Made by a program: the position numbers and the translations under genes. Under the pieces are notes generated by a model. The model did not search any database. It was not told where the DNA came from and saw only the letters and a list, made by a program, of their open reading frames with translations. A stretch of 64,000 nt of DNA. It comes from Ohtaekwangia sp. GTDB taxonomy: Bacteria > Bacteroidota > Bacteroidia > Cytophagales > Cyclobacteriaceae. Location of the stretch: positions 1,059,773-1,123,772 of the forward strand of contig JAJNPV010000042.1 of the NCBI GenBank assembly GCA_021155195.1. The letters run 5' to 3'. Shown here in pieces: positions 16,347 through 25,085 of the stretch (positions are counted from its first letter, which is position 1; every line of letters begins with the position of its first letter).

Positions 16347-16961
16347 ATGAATAAAATGGTACTGGCTTTCCTTACGTTGTTTTGTGCCACGGCTTACGCA
16401 CAGCAAACTACTGATGAATTTGATGGGCACACGTGGCAAGCCCCATACACACTGCCCACACCAAGAGACTGGGGTGTTGAGCGGTTTTTGGTTCCGCCTT
16501 CGTTCGCGCCCTCTATAGTATACAAAGGAGTTGAAGACATTCGGTTTGCACCCGGCTGGGCTAAGCAGGGCAATGCTGAGTACTGGTCGTATGCCTTCTT
16601 ATGGTATCTGGAAGGTAAACCCGTACTCACAGAAGCCACCCTCGAAAAAGATTTGAAAGCGTATTACACCGGATTGATTGAGGCGAACAGCAACGGTGCG
16701 CGCGCAGCAGAGCAATCTATTTCTGTAACTACAAAATTTAACGTTGACCCAACAGCAACACAACCGGCCTTTACCGGCACCATTACCATGATGGATTACA
16801 TGACGGGCAAACCGATCACCCTGCAGGGTCGCGTGCGGGTAAAGTCATGCAATGAACCCGATAAAGCGTTTGTGTTTTTTGAATTATCACCCCAGCCATT
16901 TACCCACAGCATTTGGAAATCACTGGATCAGTTGTGGCAAGATTTTGCGTGTAAAAAGTAA
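16347..16961 (+). CDS. Secreted protein of unknown function
   Basis: 204 residues with a clear signal peptide (MNKMVLAFLTLFCATAYAQ, cleavage after AYA). The mature part begins with DEFDGHTWQAPYTLP and ends with a C-terminal KK. I do not recognise a domain; conserved-looking features are WGVERFLVPPSFAPS and the aromatic segment EYWSYAFLWYL. It is likely periplasmic or exported. A stand-alone gene in front of the repeat-rich zone; higher GC than the defence genes before it, which marks the return to host-like sequence. Confidence 0.65.
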   Translation: MNKMVLAFLTLFCATAYAQQTTDEFDGHTWQAPYTLPTPRDWGVERFLVPPSFAPSIVYKGVEDIRFAPGWAKQGNAEYWSYAFLWYLEGKPVLTEATLEKDLKAYYTGLIEANSNGARAAEQSISVTTKFNVDPTATQPAFTGTITMMDYMTGKPITLQGRVRVKSCNEPDKAFVFFELSPQPFTHSIWKSLDQLWQDFACKK

Positions 16962-18113
16962 GTGGTTCATGCAATGAACCAGGGGTTTGAAAACTACCCC
17001 CCAACCCCCGTCCCGCTGAGGCGGGAGGTTAGGTTTGGGTGCGCTGGATTAAGGCATGTGTTAAACTGAGCGATTCGTGTACAGTCAGCAAGAGATAACA
17101 GGCTACGCAATTCAATTTTTTTCTTGTATTCGCTATATCTATAGTGAAACTAAATTCTAATTTATTACTACTAACGTACTTAGTTGAATCCATATCCCTG
17201 CCGCCAAAGCGCGACCACCGCACATGCCTCAAGTGAGCCGTCCGCCAGCTGGCGGCACATCCCCGCGCGATAACTCCCAACTAAGTAAATCTTATCAAAT
17301 TGATTGCGTTTCCTGAAACACTCAATTTAATTTCAAGCCCACACCATATCCCCGCAGGCGGGGGTAAGGGGGTGGCCACACAACCTTTTATCAATGCGAT
17401 AAAAGAGGCACCAATATTTCAATTCTTACTTTCTTTTGCTTGCCTGCCGCATGGGCGGGACCACCGCACATGCCCCAGGTGAGCCGTACGCCAATTGGCG
17501 GATGCACATCCCGCGATAACAGCTTCGGTAGGTGATGAGACAATAATTACCTGTCATTCCGGGCAAGCAAGCTGAACTCGAAAAGAATTAGAGTTTAATA
17601 GTGATTCTTGTGTAATCGAAAAACATTTGGCGCGACCCGGAATCTCAATAAGAATTTCATTCAAGCATAGTCTCCAAAGATTATGATAGTATGAGATCGC
17701 GCCCGTCTGCCGTAATAAAATGAAGGCATGAGGTCTCGTGCCTCGCCCGCCTGTCTATGCCGAAGCGGCTGCGCGCAGGCAGGCGATGACAGCTTCGGAA
17801 TGAAGGAGCAACTAGCCAACCTTAAGTCCAATCCTGATCCGCCAGCAGGCGGAGAAGGATCTCCACAGATAACGGCCTTCTGATTTAGGGGATCCTTCGC
17901 TCTAGAATACTTAGGTCAAACGAAAATAGGTTTTGACTTCATGCAAGCATTAAATAAGAATGGCACAAGCTGGCCGCTCAGGATTGCGTTCAATTTTTTT
18001 GTGTTCCCACGGAATAGAAAATGTATAATGGTTTGCAAAAACGTTTTAATAAAAGTGGTTCGTGAGGCTACAAACCAGGGAGTAGGTGCGTAACATAAAA
18101 TATTGACAGAACG
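16962..18113. repeat. Repeat-rich intergenic region without genes
   Basis: This 1.15-kb stretch is built of dispersed repeats. It holds a right-end GC-rich copy (16993-17030), two copies of a segment with accaccgcacatgc and gtgagccgt (about 17210-17270 and 17450-17515), a left-end GC-rich copy with its AT-rich body (about 17268-17374), a ~220-base module starting agcttcggtaggt (17519-17760, repeated at 20664-20880), and a module with ggatcctt...ctggccgctcaggattg (17855-18000). Open frames in it, for example 17300-17482, consist of repeat sequence and are not called. Confidence 0.8.
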
Positions 18114-18162
18114 GTGTTGGTAAAGAACACCAACGCTACCACTGCTCATGTGCGCGCTATAG

Positions 18163-18540
18163 GTTTGCAGCTGTACCCAATGGGTTTGCAATGTGCACTT
18201 AGTGGTTTGCAGATGTACGTTAAGGGTTTGCAGATATACCTTAGTGGTTTGCAATGTGCGCTTAGGTGTCTGCATCATGCGCTTAAGGATTTGCAACGTA
18301 CACTTAGTTGTTTGCAGCGTGCGCTTATTAGTTTGCAGCTGTACCTTAACGGTTTGCAACATGCGCTTAGTGGTTTGCAACGTACACTTAGTTGTTTGCA
18401 GCGTGCGCTTAGAAGTTTGCAGCTGTACCTTAACGGTTTGCAACATGCACTTAGTGGTTTGCAGCTGTACCTTATCAGTTTGCAACATGCGCTTATCAGT
18501 TTGCAACATACGCTTATCAGTTTGCAAGCTGCACTTACCG
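18163..18540. repeat. 21-bp tandem array, 18 units
   Basis: Units of exactly 21 bases, each with the core TTTGCA (one unit has CTGCA) and usually CTTA 10 bases later, run without interruption. Units differ mainly in the six bases after TTTGCA, and a few variants (gctgtacc, catgcgct, cgtacact) alternate in a higher-order pattern. Because 21 is a multiple of three, several frames on both strands are open and spell heptapeptide repeats (GLQxxLx on plus, LQTxKxx on minus). No ribosome-binding site, signal or conserved end supports a protein; I treat it as a DNA or RNA-level minisatellite. Confidence 0.9.
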
Positions 18541-18782
18541 CTGCGCGCGTGTCAACGAGTACTGCACACAAGTAACGAACCCTTCCCTTCGCACATCAAC
18601 AGTCTTTCATGGCCTGATAAAAAAATATTTATTTTCCTTTTGAAGAAAAAATACCTAAGAACGTGCCACTCGCAGTTGGGTTGTTAAAACACACAGATAT
18701 ATAGTTGCATAAATAGTTGAAAAAATTACAACAACGCGAGCCTCACTGTGCGTACAATCACCATAACTAAAAAAATAAAGTT

Positions 18783-19502
18783 ATGTCACAAGTAAAAAAC
18801 ATGCAGTCCCTTGACAAGGTCATTAGGATCTGCACCGGGTTAGGAGGAACCTATAACCCCGGACAACAAAACCTCCGCGTAGAAGCCCTGATCAACTTAT
18901 TGAACAACGCCAGCAATGCCGATGCGTCTGTAAGCAAAGCCCGATCAGAGTTTGAGATCGCGACTAACACTCGCGAGGTGATGTTTGAAGGAGTACCCAA
19001 ACTTGCTGCCCGCATCCTCAGCGAGTTGAAGTCCTCAAACGTATTGGAGCAAACCGTGGCCGATGCGCGCACGATAACAAGAAAGATGACAGGCCGGAAA
19101 GCCAGTCGCGATCCTGTTCCATCCGAACCCGCGCCCCAAGAACAACCGCGCAAGCGCAGAGCACGCGGGCAGACTTTCATTTCTGTTGCCAACAACTTCA
19201 GCAAGTTGCTGCAGAATCTGAAAGACGTACCCAACTACAACCCCAATACGCCCGACCTGAAGGTTGATGCCTTGCAGAGTATGGTAGACCAGTTGCATGC
19301 GGCTAACAACCGTGTTGAGGATGCGCGGGTAAAATTTCTGAACGCGCGCATCGAACGCAACAACGTGTTCTACCTCGCTGCCGGCAATGTGTGCGACACA
19401 ACTTCGGCAGTAAAACTGAAAGTGCAGGCCATCTGTGGGCGCGCAAGCGAAACCTATATGGCGATAGCTAAAGCACGAGTGTTTAAACGTAAAATTCTAT
19501 GA
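18783..19502 (+). CDS. Unknown protein with two tandem homologous domains
   Basis: 239 residues formed by an internal duplication. The first copy (about 8-75, SLDKVIRIC...TYNPGQQNLRVEALINLL) aligns with the second (about 138-205, NFSKLLQNL...NYNPNTPDLKVDALQSMV), each ending in ...AxxxVxxAR..F..A...R. The linker (about 95-130) is rich in Pro, Lys and Arg. The fold is presumably helical bundles; no function is known to me. No signal peptide, so cytoplasmic. It is a single gene followed by a strong terminator, and a 240-base leader separates it from the 21-bp array. Confidence 0.7.
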   Translation: MSQVKNMQSLDKVIRICTGLGGTYNPGQQNLRVEALINLLNNASNADASVSKARSEFEIATNTREVMFEGVPKLAARILSELKSSNVLEQTVADARTITRKMTGRKASRDPVPSEPAPQEQPRKRRARGQTFISVANNFSKLLQNLKDVPNYNPNTPDLKVDALQSMVDQLHAANNRVEDARVKFLNARIERNNVFYLAAGNVCDTTSAVKLKVQAICGRASETYMAIAKARVFKRKIL

Positions 19503-19520
19503 TCTGCCAAGAAAAGTAAA

Positions 19521-19546
19521 CCCCGCACGGCAACGTGCGGGGTTTT
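19521..19546 (+). terminator. Rho-independent terminator
   Basis: A perfect 9-bp stem CCCCGCACG / CGTGCGGGG with a GCAA tetraloop, followed by TTTT, ends the transcript of the duplicated-domain gene. Confidence 0.93.
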
Positions 19547-19590
19547 ACACAAACAAAAAATTTAACTACAACTTCTAATCTATACTCATT

Positions 19591-20301
19591 ATGAAAACCT
19601 CCAACTACATTGCCGCCTTCCTCTTCCTGTGCGGAGCCGCGCTTGGCATCTTGCTATACCGCGAGTTTCGCAAAGAGACAACAGCTAATCCGCAACAACT
19701 TACGCTGGAACAAATTCTTTCCATCCGCGAATTGCATTTGGTGAAGCATACCTACACCGATTTGTTTTTTATCCATAAGAACAACAACCCGGCAAAAGCG
19801 ATCCGCGCGATGGTGCAAGTGCCCGTTAGCATTACTGCTTTCTTAAATTTAAAAGACATTGAATTAGTGTGGCAAAACGACTCACTGCGATCTGTAGTTT
19901 TGCCTCGGGCAGTGTTGAACGAGCCTGTGTATCATACCAATCGCATGCTCATCCGCGAAACGAGATCCGTGCAAGTTCATGTTGGTAAAGATTTGTATCC
20001 TGCCGTGAGCGATTACCTTGGCAAAACGATTGCTACCCGTATGGATACGGCCCGTCAGTTGGCTGAGTCGAACCGTATTTTAATTCAGGCCGAAGCCGAA
20101 GGTAAGGAGTATATTGAGAGCATCCTAAAAGCATTGGGTCATCAGCAGGTAGTGGTAACGTTTAATGATGAAGCGCGCGATCAGTTAGTAGCAGCGTATC
20201 AGGCTTCGCTTGAAAAGCATCCGATGATTGCACCACCCCGCACCCAAGAGACTATCCAAAAAGCATCCATCATCTCGTTTGGATTTTTACCATTGGATTA
20301 A
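19591..20301 (+). CDS. DUF4230-like membrane-anchored protein
   Basis: 236 residues with an N-terminal signal anchor (IAAFLFLCGAALGILLY, about 7-23). The remainder resembles the DUF4230 family: an opening LxTxxY-like stretch (ELHLVKHTYTDLFFI), a beta-rich middle with KDIELVWQNDSLRSVVLPRA, and a helical tail (AEAEGKEYIESILKALG) ending with QVVVTF. DUF4230 proteins are envelope proteins of unknown role, topologically similar to the SPFH-like start of a strand-helix domain. The gene stands alone between a terminator and a repeat zone. Confidence 0.6.
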   Translation: MKTSNYIAAFLFLCGAALGILLYREFRKETTANPQQLTLEQILSIRELHLVKHTYTDLFFIHKNNNPAKAIRAMVQVPVSITAFLNLKDIELVWQNDSLRSVVLPRAVLNEPVYHTNRMLIRETRSVQVHVGKDLYPAVSDYLGKTIATRMDTARQLAESNRILIQAEAEGKEYIESILKALGHQQVVVTFNDEARDQLVAAYQASLEKHPMIAPPRTQETIQKASIISFGFLPLD

Positions 20302-21457
20302 ATCCCGTCCAGTCGTCAAGAACAATCCTGGTTCGCCAGCAGGCGGAGAAGGATCCCGCTATCCGAACAGCTTTCATATTGAGGGATCCTTCGCTCGTGC
20401 GTTTCTATCAACGAGAATAAGTTATGTCTTCATGCAAGCATTAAATAAGGATAGTAAAAGCTGACCGCTCAGGATTGTGTTTCAATTTTTTGTAATCAGT
20501 CAGCAAGAGATCGGATCAAACAACTTCCTTTTGTATTTCACTAACCTATCAAAACTGAATTGTAATTAGTTAGTGTTCACAAATACCTGGTTGCATCCAT
20601 ATCCCCCGCAGGCGGGGGTAAGGGGGTGGAAAAAACAATCCTCCCAACTTGTTAGTCCAATCCTGTGATGACAGCTTCGGTAGGTGGTGATGAGACGATA
20701 ATTACCTGTCATTCCGGGCAAGCAGACTGAACTCGAAAAGAATTAGAGTTTAATAATGATTCTTGTGTAATCGAAAAAAATATTTTGCGCGACCCGGAAT
20801 CTCAATAAGAATTTCATTGAAGCATATTCTCCAAACATTATGATAGTCTGAGATCGCGGGTCTCGTGCCTCGCCCGCGATGACAGCTTCGGAATGAAGTA
20901 GAGAAGGATCTGCCCAGATAACGGCCTTCTGATTTAGGGGATCCTTCGCTCGTGCGTTTCTATCAACGAGAATAAGTTATGTCTTCATGCAAGCATTAAA
21001 TAAGAAGAGTACAAACTGGCCGCTCAGGATTGTGTTTCAATTTTTTGTAATCAGTCAGCAAGAGATCGGATCAAACAACTTCCTTTTGTATTTCACTAAA
21101 CTATCAAAACTGAATTGCAATTAGTTAGTGTTCACAAATACCTGGTTGCATCCATATCCCCCGCGGGCGGGGGTAAGGGGGTGGAAAAAAACAAATCCTA
21201 CCAAATTGTTAGTCCAATCCTGAGCGGACCATGAATGAGTTTCATTAGTAGTTGAATCTTTAGAAGAGTTGTTCTTCAGTCCACGATCAACGTTGTCACC
21301 CATCCTCAAGAGAAACTGAGAAGGTCATGCATTTGGTTGATAAAGAGCACCAACACGGGCAGGGGGATGATGGCAAGCTTCTGGTAATAATTTTGTAAGA
21401 TTTCTAACCTTAACGTTGCGGCTAAAAAATGAAGCTTAAAATCACTAAATTCGTATT
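20302..21457. repeat. Repeat-rich intergenic region with a 253-bp direct duplication
   Basis: Segments 20384-20636 and 20939-21191 are near-identical over 253 bases, beginning ggatccttcgctcgtgcg and ending in the GC-rich left-end repeat plus ggaaaaaa. Between them lies the agcttcggtaggt module (20664-20880), also present at 17519-17760. From about 21221 a third module (gaatgagtttcattagtag) is shared with about 22813-22860. No credible gene; the open frames at 20228-20464 and 21121-21309 are repeat-derived. Confidence 0.85.
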
Positions 21458-21751
21458 ATGAATGATGAAAATGCTACGATAGAATCGCTGATCAAGGGCG
21501 GCCTGATAGGGGCGGTGTTCGGTGCTTTTTTATCGAAAGATAAAGAGGAAGGAGCCGTTATCGGAGCCTTGCTGGGAGCTGCCATTTCTGCCACACTCAA
21601 AGCCAGTGAGGCGGCAAAAAAAACCAACGTACCCATATATGTTGAAGAGAATGGAAAACTCTATGAAATAAGTTCATTCAATGAAAAGCGATTTGTAAAA
21701 AACATTAAAAAGCCATCTCAGGGGTTACCCGATTCTTTTAAACTTCAATAA
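21458..21751 (+). CDS. Small glycine-zipper protein, partner of the zeta-toxin-like gene
   Basis: 97 residues. Residues 10-45 form a glycine-zipper hairpin (LIKGGLIGAVFGAFL and EEGAVIGALLGAAISATL), a pattern that inserts in or packs on membranes. The C-terminal half is polar with YVEENGKLYEISS. The stop overlaps the start of the next gene (TAATG), so the two are co-translated. By position it would be the antitoxin or cofactor of the zeta-like kinase, but a membrane-associating antitoxin would be unusual, so the role is open. Confidence 0.65.
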   Translation: MNDENATIESLIKGGLIGAVFGAFLSKDKEEGAVIGALLGAAISATLKASEAAKKTNVPIYVEENGKLYEISSFNEKRFVKNIKKPSQGLPDSFKLQ

Positions 21752-22491
21752 TGGCCGCGAAGAGGATGCGAGTTTTTGCAGGCCCCAATGGTTCGGGCAA
21801 AACTACTATTTTCAAAGGTATACTTGCTAATGAAGAGGTTCACCTGGGTGCATACGTCAATGCAGACGATATTGAAAAAACATTGCGAGAAACAAATTCA
21901 ATTAGTTTTTCACAGTATGGGTTGAATATATCGGAAGCTCAGGTAAAAGACTTTTTTCTCGTCAGTACTTTTTCTCCGGTTAAAAGAGACGAACGGGATT
22001 TATGGACTAGGTTGAGTGTTGAACACAATACTTTTAAATGCTTGACGCGTATTGATTCGTACCTGGCTGCAGACCTTGCAGAATTGATACGACAACAACT
22101 TCTGGAAAATGAGATCTCATTCACGTATGAAACCGTAATGAGCCATGCTGGAAAAATTGATTTTTTGCAACAGGCACTTCAGAAAGGATTCAGAGTATAC
22201 CTCTACTACATTGCCACCGAAGACCCTCAAATCAATATCAGTCGCGTAAATGTAAGAATAGCACAGGACGGACATGCTGTTGCACCAGACGTGATCCGAA
22301 ATCGGTACTACAAAAGCCTTGCAAATTTGAAAGCAGCTGTAAAGCAAACCAATCGTGCTTATATCTTTGATAATTCGCAAAAGCAGGCCAACCTGATAGC
22401 AGAGATCACCAACGGTATTGATGTAGTGTTGAATAAGGCTGTTGATTTACCTTATTGGGTTGCTGAATATTTAATAGATAGTGCAACGTAG
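21751..22491 (+). CDS. Zeta-toxin-like P-loop kinase
   Basis: 246 residues of the zeta toxin/COG4185 group. The Walker A motif is AGPNGSGKTT with G11 to T19, followed by the AYVNADDIEKTL segment typical of the family, SFTYETVMSH near 127-136 and a YYKSL..L stretch in the lid region near 188. Zeta toxins phosphorylate UDP-N-acetylglucosamine; many chromosomal relatives are of unknown substrate. There is no epsilon-like antitoxin; the only partner is the glycine-zipper protein with which it overlaps. Repeat-rich DNA on both sides suggests acquisition or shuffling. Confidence 0.8.
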   Translation: MAAKRMRVFAGPNGSGKTTIFKGILANEEVHLGAYVNADDIEKTLRETNSISFSQYGLNISEAQVKDFFLVSTFSPVKRDERDLWTRLSVEHNTFKCLTRIDSYLAADLAELIRQQLLENEISFTYETVMSHAGKIDFLQQALQKGFRVYLYYIATEDPQINISRVNVRIAQDGHAVAPDVIRNRYYKSLANLKAAVKQTNRAYIFDNSQKQANLIAEITNGIDVVLNKAVDLPYWVAEYLIDSAT

Positions 22492-23154
22492 TAATTGTGC
22501 CTTCGGTCGGTGTTATCACCGATCCGCTAAGGAAACCGAGAAGGTCATGTGCATGGCAGGGGAAAACGCCAGCCATGGGCAAAATAGGTTGTCTTCATGC
22601 AAGCATCCTATACGAATGGCACAAGCTGGCCGCTCAGGATTGCGTTTCAATTTTTAGCGCGACCCGGAATCTACGATTAGTGATTTAATAAAAGTGGTTC
22701 GTGGGACACGAACCAAGGAATAAAGCAAAAGTGAATCTGTATCCCCCGCTGGCGGTGGTAAGGGTGGAAAAAACAAATCCTACCAAATTGTTAGTCCAAT
22801 CCTGAGCGAACCATGAATGAGTTTCATTAGTAGCTGAATCTTTAGAAGAAGTTGTTCTCTTCGAAAGGAAACCAAAGAGCGAAGGATCTCCCCAACTGGT
22901 GATGGCTTTCTTATTCGGGGATCCTTCGCTCTAGTATACTTCGGTCAACGAAAATGTTATGTCTTCATTCAAGCATCCTATACGAATAGTACAAACTGGC
23001 CGCTCAGGATTGCGTTTCCATTTTAGCGCGACCCGGAATCTAACGCATGATCAATGAAGGGCTGCAAGCAAAAGTGGCTTGGCAAAAAAGGGGGGTGTCG
23101 CAATTTAACTTCACTTTTTCACTACCTTAGAATTCTCAAAAACCTAACCCTCAT
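22492..23154. repeat. Repeat-rich intergenic region with a long inverted repeat
   Basis: Partial copies of the dispersed modules fill this stretch: cttcatgcaagcat...ctggccgctcaggattgcg at about 22592-22652, a degenerate GC-rich repeat (22740-22769), the gaatgagtttcattagtag module (about 22813-22860) and a fuller ggatcctt module to about 23040. Within it 22877-22931 is a stem-loop with arms GAGCGAAGGATC and GATCCTTCGCTC, extended by CCCC/GGGG, around a 22-base loop. No gene is supported; the frame 22497-22688 is repeat-derived. Confidence 0.8.
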
Positions 23155-24135
23155 ATGAAAACCATCCTAAAGTATGTTGGATACCTGATTGCATTTGTTC
23201 TGCTGGTAATAGCAGGAGTGCTCAGCTATGTAAAACTTGCCCTCCCTAATGTAGGCGACCCCGAGGACCTTAAACTAGATTATACCTCCGAGCGCATAGA
23301 ACGCGGCAGGTACCTTGCCAATTCGGTTACAGTTTGCATGGACTGCCATTCAAAACGTGATTGGTCAAAATTTTCAGGACCATTAACAGAAGGTACCCTT
23401 GGCATGGGGGGCGATGTGTTTGATCAGAGCATGGGTTTGCCCGGAGTTTTTTATGCCAGGAATATTACGCCAGCAGGAATTCAACGCTATACCGATGGTG
23501 AATTGTTTCGGTTGATTACAACAGGGGTTACAAAGGAAGGTCGCGCCATGTTTCCATTAATGCCTTATCCTTATTATGGCCGCATGGATAAAGAAGATAT
23601 TTATAGCATCATTGCTTACGTGCGATCTATTCCCGCTAAGGAAAATGCAGTGCCCGATTCCAAGCCTGACTTCCCGATGAACTTTATCATCAATACCATT
23701 CCGCAGAAAGCTGAGCACAGTACCCGGCCACCAAAAACTGATTTGCTTGCTTACGGTGCTTACATGACAAATGCTGCGGGATGTGCCGAGTGTCATACAC
23801 AAGTAGATAAGGGCCAAATTATTCCCGAGGTTATTTTTGGAGGCGGACGCGAATTCCAATTCCCGGACGGCTCTACAGTAGTTTCATCTAACATCAGTCC
23901 CGATAAAGAAACAGGTATTGGTACCTGGAGTAACGAAGTATTTGTACAGCGTTTTAAAGCGTATGCCGATTCAACCTATGTGAGTGAAAATGTTGCTGCG
24001 GGTGAATTTAATACAATTATGCCGTGGACGATGTACGGCCAAATGGAACCTGAAGACCTTGAAGCAATTTATACATATCTAAAAACGGTAACCCCGATTT
24101 CAAATAAGGTAGTAAAATTCAGAGCAGCCAAATAG
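23155..24135 (+). CDS. Membrane-anchored diheme cytochrome c
   Basis: 326 residues with one N-terminal membrane helix (about 7-27) and two c-type heme sites, CMDCH at 61-65 and CAECH at 210-214. Two cytochrome c domains of about 100 residues follow one another; methionines in MFPLMPY and IMPWTMYG are candidates for the distal heme ligands. Proteins of this type pass electrons from periplasmic dehydrogenases (alcohol or aldehyde oxidising) to the terminal oxidase. No dehydrogenase gene is adjacent, so the electron donor is unknown. It ends just before a bidirectional hairpin shared with the convergent next gene. Confidence 0.88.
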   Translation: MKTILKYVGYLIAFVLLVIAGVLSYVKLALPNVGDPEDLKLDYTSERIERGRYLANSVTVCMDCHSKRDWSKFSGPLTEGTLGMGGDVFDQSMGLPGVFYARNITPAGIQRYTDGELFRLITTGVTKEGRAMFPLMPYPYYGRMDKEDIYSIIAYVRSIPAKENAVPDSKPDFPMNFIINTIPQKAEHSTRPPKTDLLAYGAYMTNAAGCAECHTQVDKGQIIPEVIFGGGREFQFPDGSTVVSSNISPDKETGIGTWSNEVFVQRFKAYADSTYVSENVAAGEFNTIMPWTMYGQMEPEDLEAIYTYLKTVTPISNKVVKFRAAK

Positions 24136-24140
24136 CAACC

Positions 24141-24182
24141 CGGCAAGTTGTCAAGACCACTTAGGGTCTTGACAACTTGCCG
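24141..24182. terminator. Long bidirectional hairpin between convergent genes
   Basis: A perfect 18-bp stem (CGGCAAGTTGTCAAGACC with its complement) encloses the loop ACTTAG. It lies between the stops of two convergent genes and would end both transcripts, although no run of T follows directly. The length and perfection also fit a dispersed repeat hairpin. Confidence 0.75.
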
Positions 24183-24188
24183 GATTTA

Positions 24189-24638
24189 TTACTTCTTGCT
24201 TGCCACCTGCGTTTCATTTTCCAATGTAAGCACGGCCAGCAACCGTCCGGCAGAAACTGTTTTTGATGAGTAGGTAAGGGTAACTGTTTTACGATCTGCT
24301 TTTTTGAATGCCATAATTTCCTTGCCATCAATGGATATGGAGTTCTCATCTTCCGAGTCTGTAAACTTCCATTCTTTCAATAGATGTCCGGCCTCATCTT
24401 TCAATGTCAGCTTTCGATGGGTTCCGATTTTACCACATTCGTTATACGATATTGAGATGGCGCCATGGCCAGCTGTGGCATCTAACGAAACGCGGGGCGT
24501 CACGGCTTTTGATGTAAAGTAATGTTCAATTACTAATTTGTTGTTTACATGCATCGTAAATCCTTCACCTCCGATGGGTGCAAATGAAGCCAGCATTGCA
24601 ATCATTACAATTCCGGCAAGTACATTGAATGGTTTCAT
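24189..24638 (-). CDS. Secreted protein of unknown function
   Basis: 149 residues with a signal peptide (MKPFNVLAGIVMIAMLASFA). The mature part is beta-rich with charged turns: NNKLVIEHYFTSK, AISISYNECGKIG, KLTLKDEAGHLLKEW and NSISIDGKEIMAF. It may be a small periplasmic beta-sandwich. I cannot name a family. It ends close to a shared terminator; its upstream side is a 447-base intergenic stretch, so it is probably monocistronic. Confidence 0.6.
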   Translation of the reverse strand: MKPFNVLAGIVMIAMLASFAPIGGEGFTMHVNNKLVIEHYFTSKAVTPRVSLDATAGHGAISISYNECGKIGTHRKLTLKDEAGHLLKEWKFTDSEDENSISIDGKEIMAFKKADRKTVTLTYSSKTVSAGRLLAVLTLENETQVASKK

Positions 24639-24845
24639 AGCTTACTTGTTTTATTGTTTTAATTTATTTTGATGTTAAGTACGGGCAACCGGGAATAACA
24701 TTTTCAAATCTTTGATCACCTGCAGGATATGCTTGACGAACTGCGGGACTTAAATCATAAATACGCATGAGAAGAGCACATTATGAATTAACACAGACAC
24801 TCAAATCTGATATTGGATTTTATACCTGTTATTACCCAAATAGAT

Positions 24846-24948
24846 AGTCCCTAATGGGACTTAAGCAGCTCATATTCAAGTCCCGCAGGGACGAAATGTT
24901 GGTAAAACTTAAAAGACATGAACTTAAGTTCTGTAAGGACGACATATT
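24846..24948. repeat. Short GTCCC/GGGAC hairpin repeats
   Basis: Three related elements occur: AGTCCC-TAAT-GGGACT (24846-24861), GTCCC-GCA-GGGAC followed by GAAATGTT (24880-24900), and a degenerate aagttctgtaaggacgac copy (about 24926-24945). Elements of the form GTCCCNNAGGGACGAAAT are widespread in Bacteroidota intergenic DNA to my knowledge. The rest of the 24639-25085 gap shows nothing else I can support. Confidence 0.55.
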
Positions 24949-25085
24949 AATCATTGTAAATCATAAGTTAAGTTAACGACTGTGGTAGGGACATGAACCA
25001 CAGGATGGGGGTCTTATAGTAACTTGATCTACAATTTGATAAATCACGTCACGAGAATTACAAAAAATAAACTACTTTTAGTTGC

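Noticed and set aside
18163..18540. CRISPR array
   Set aside because: Units are contiguous 21-mers with no alternating repeat and unique spacer pattern, and no cas gene is present.
17916..18687. Open frames over the 21-bp array on both strands (LQT and GLQ heptad proteins)
   Set aside because: Openness follows from a 21-base unit without stop codons; the non-repeat ends of these frames are made of dispersed intergenic repeat, and no ribosome-binding site was seen.
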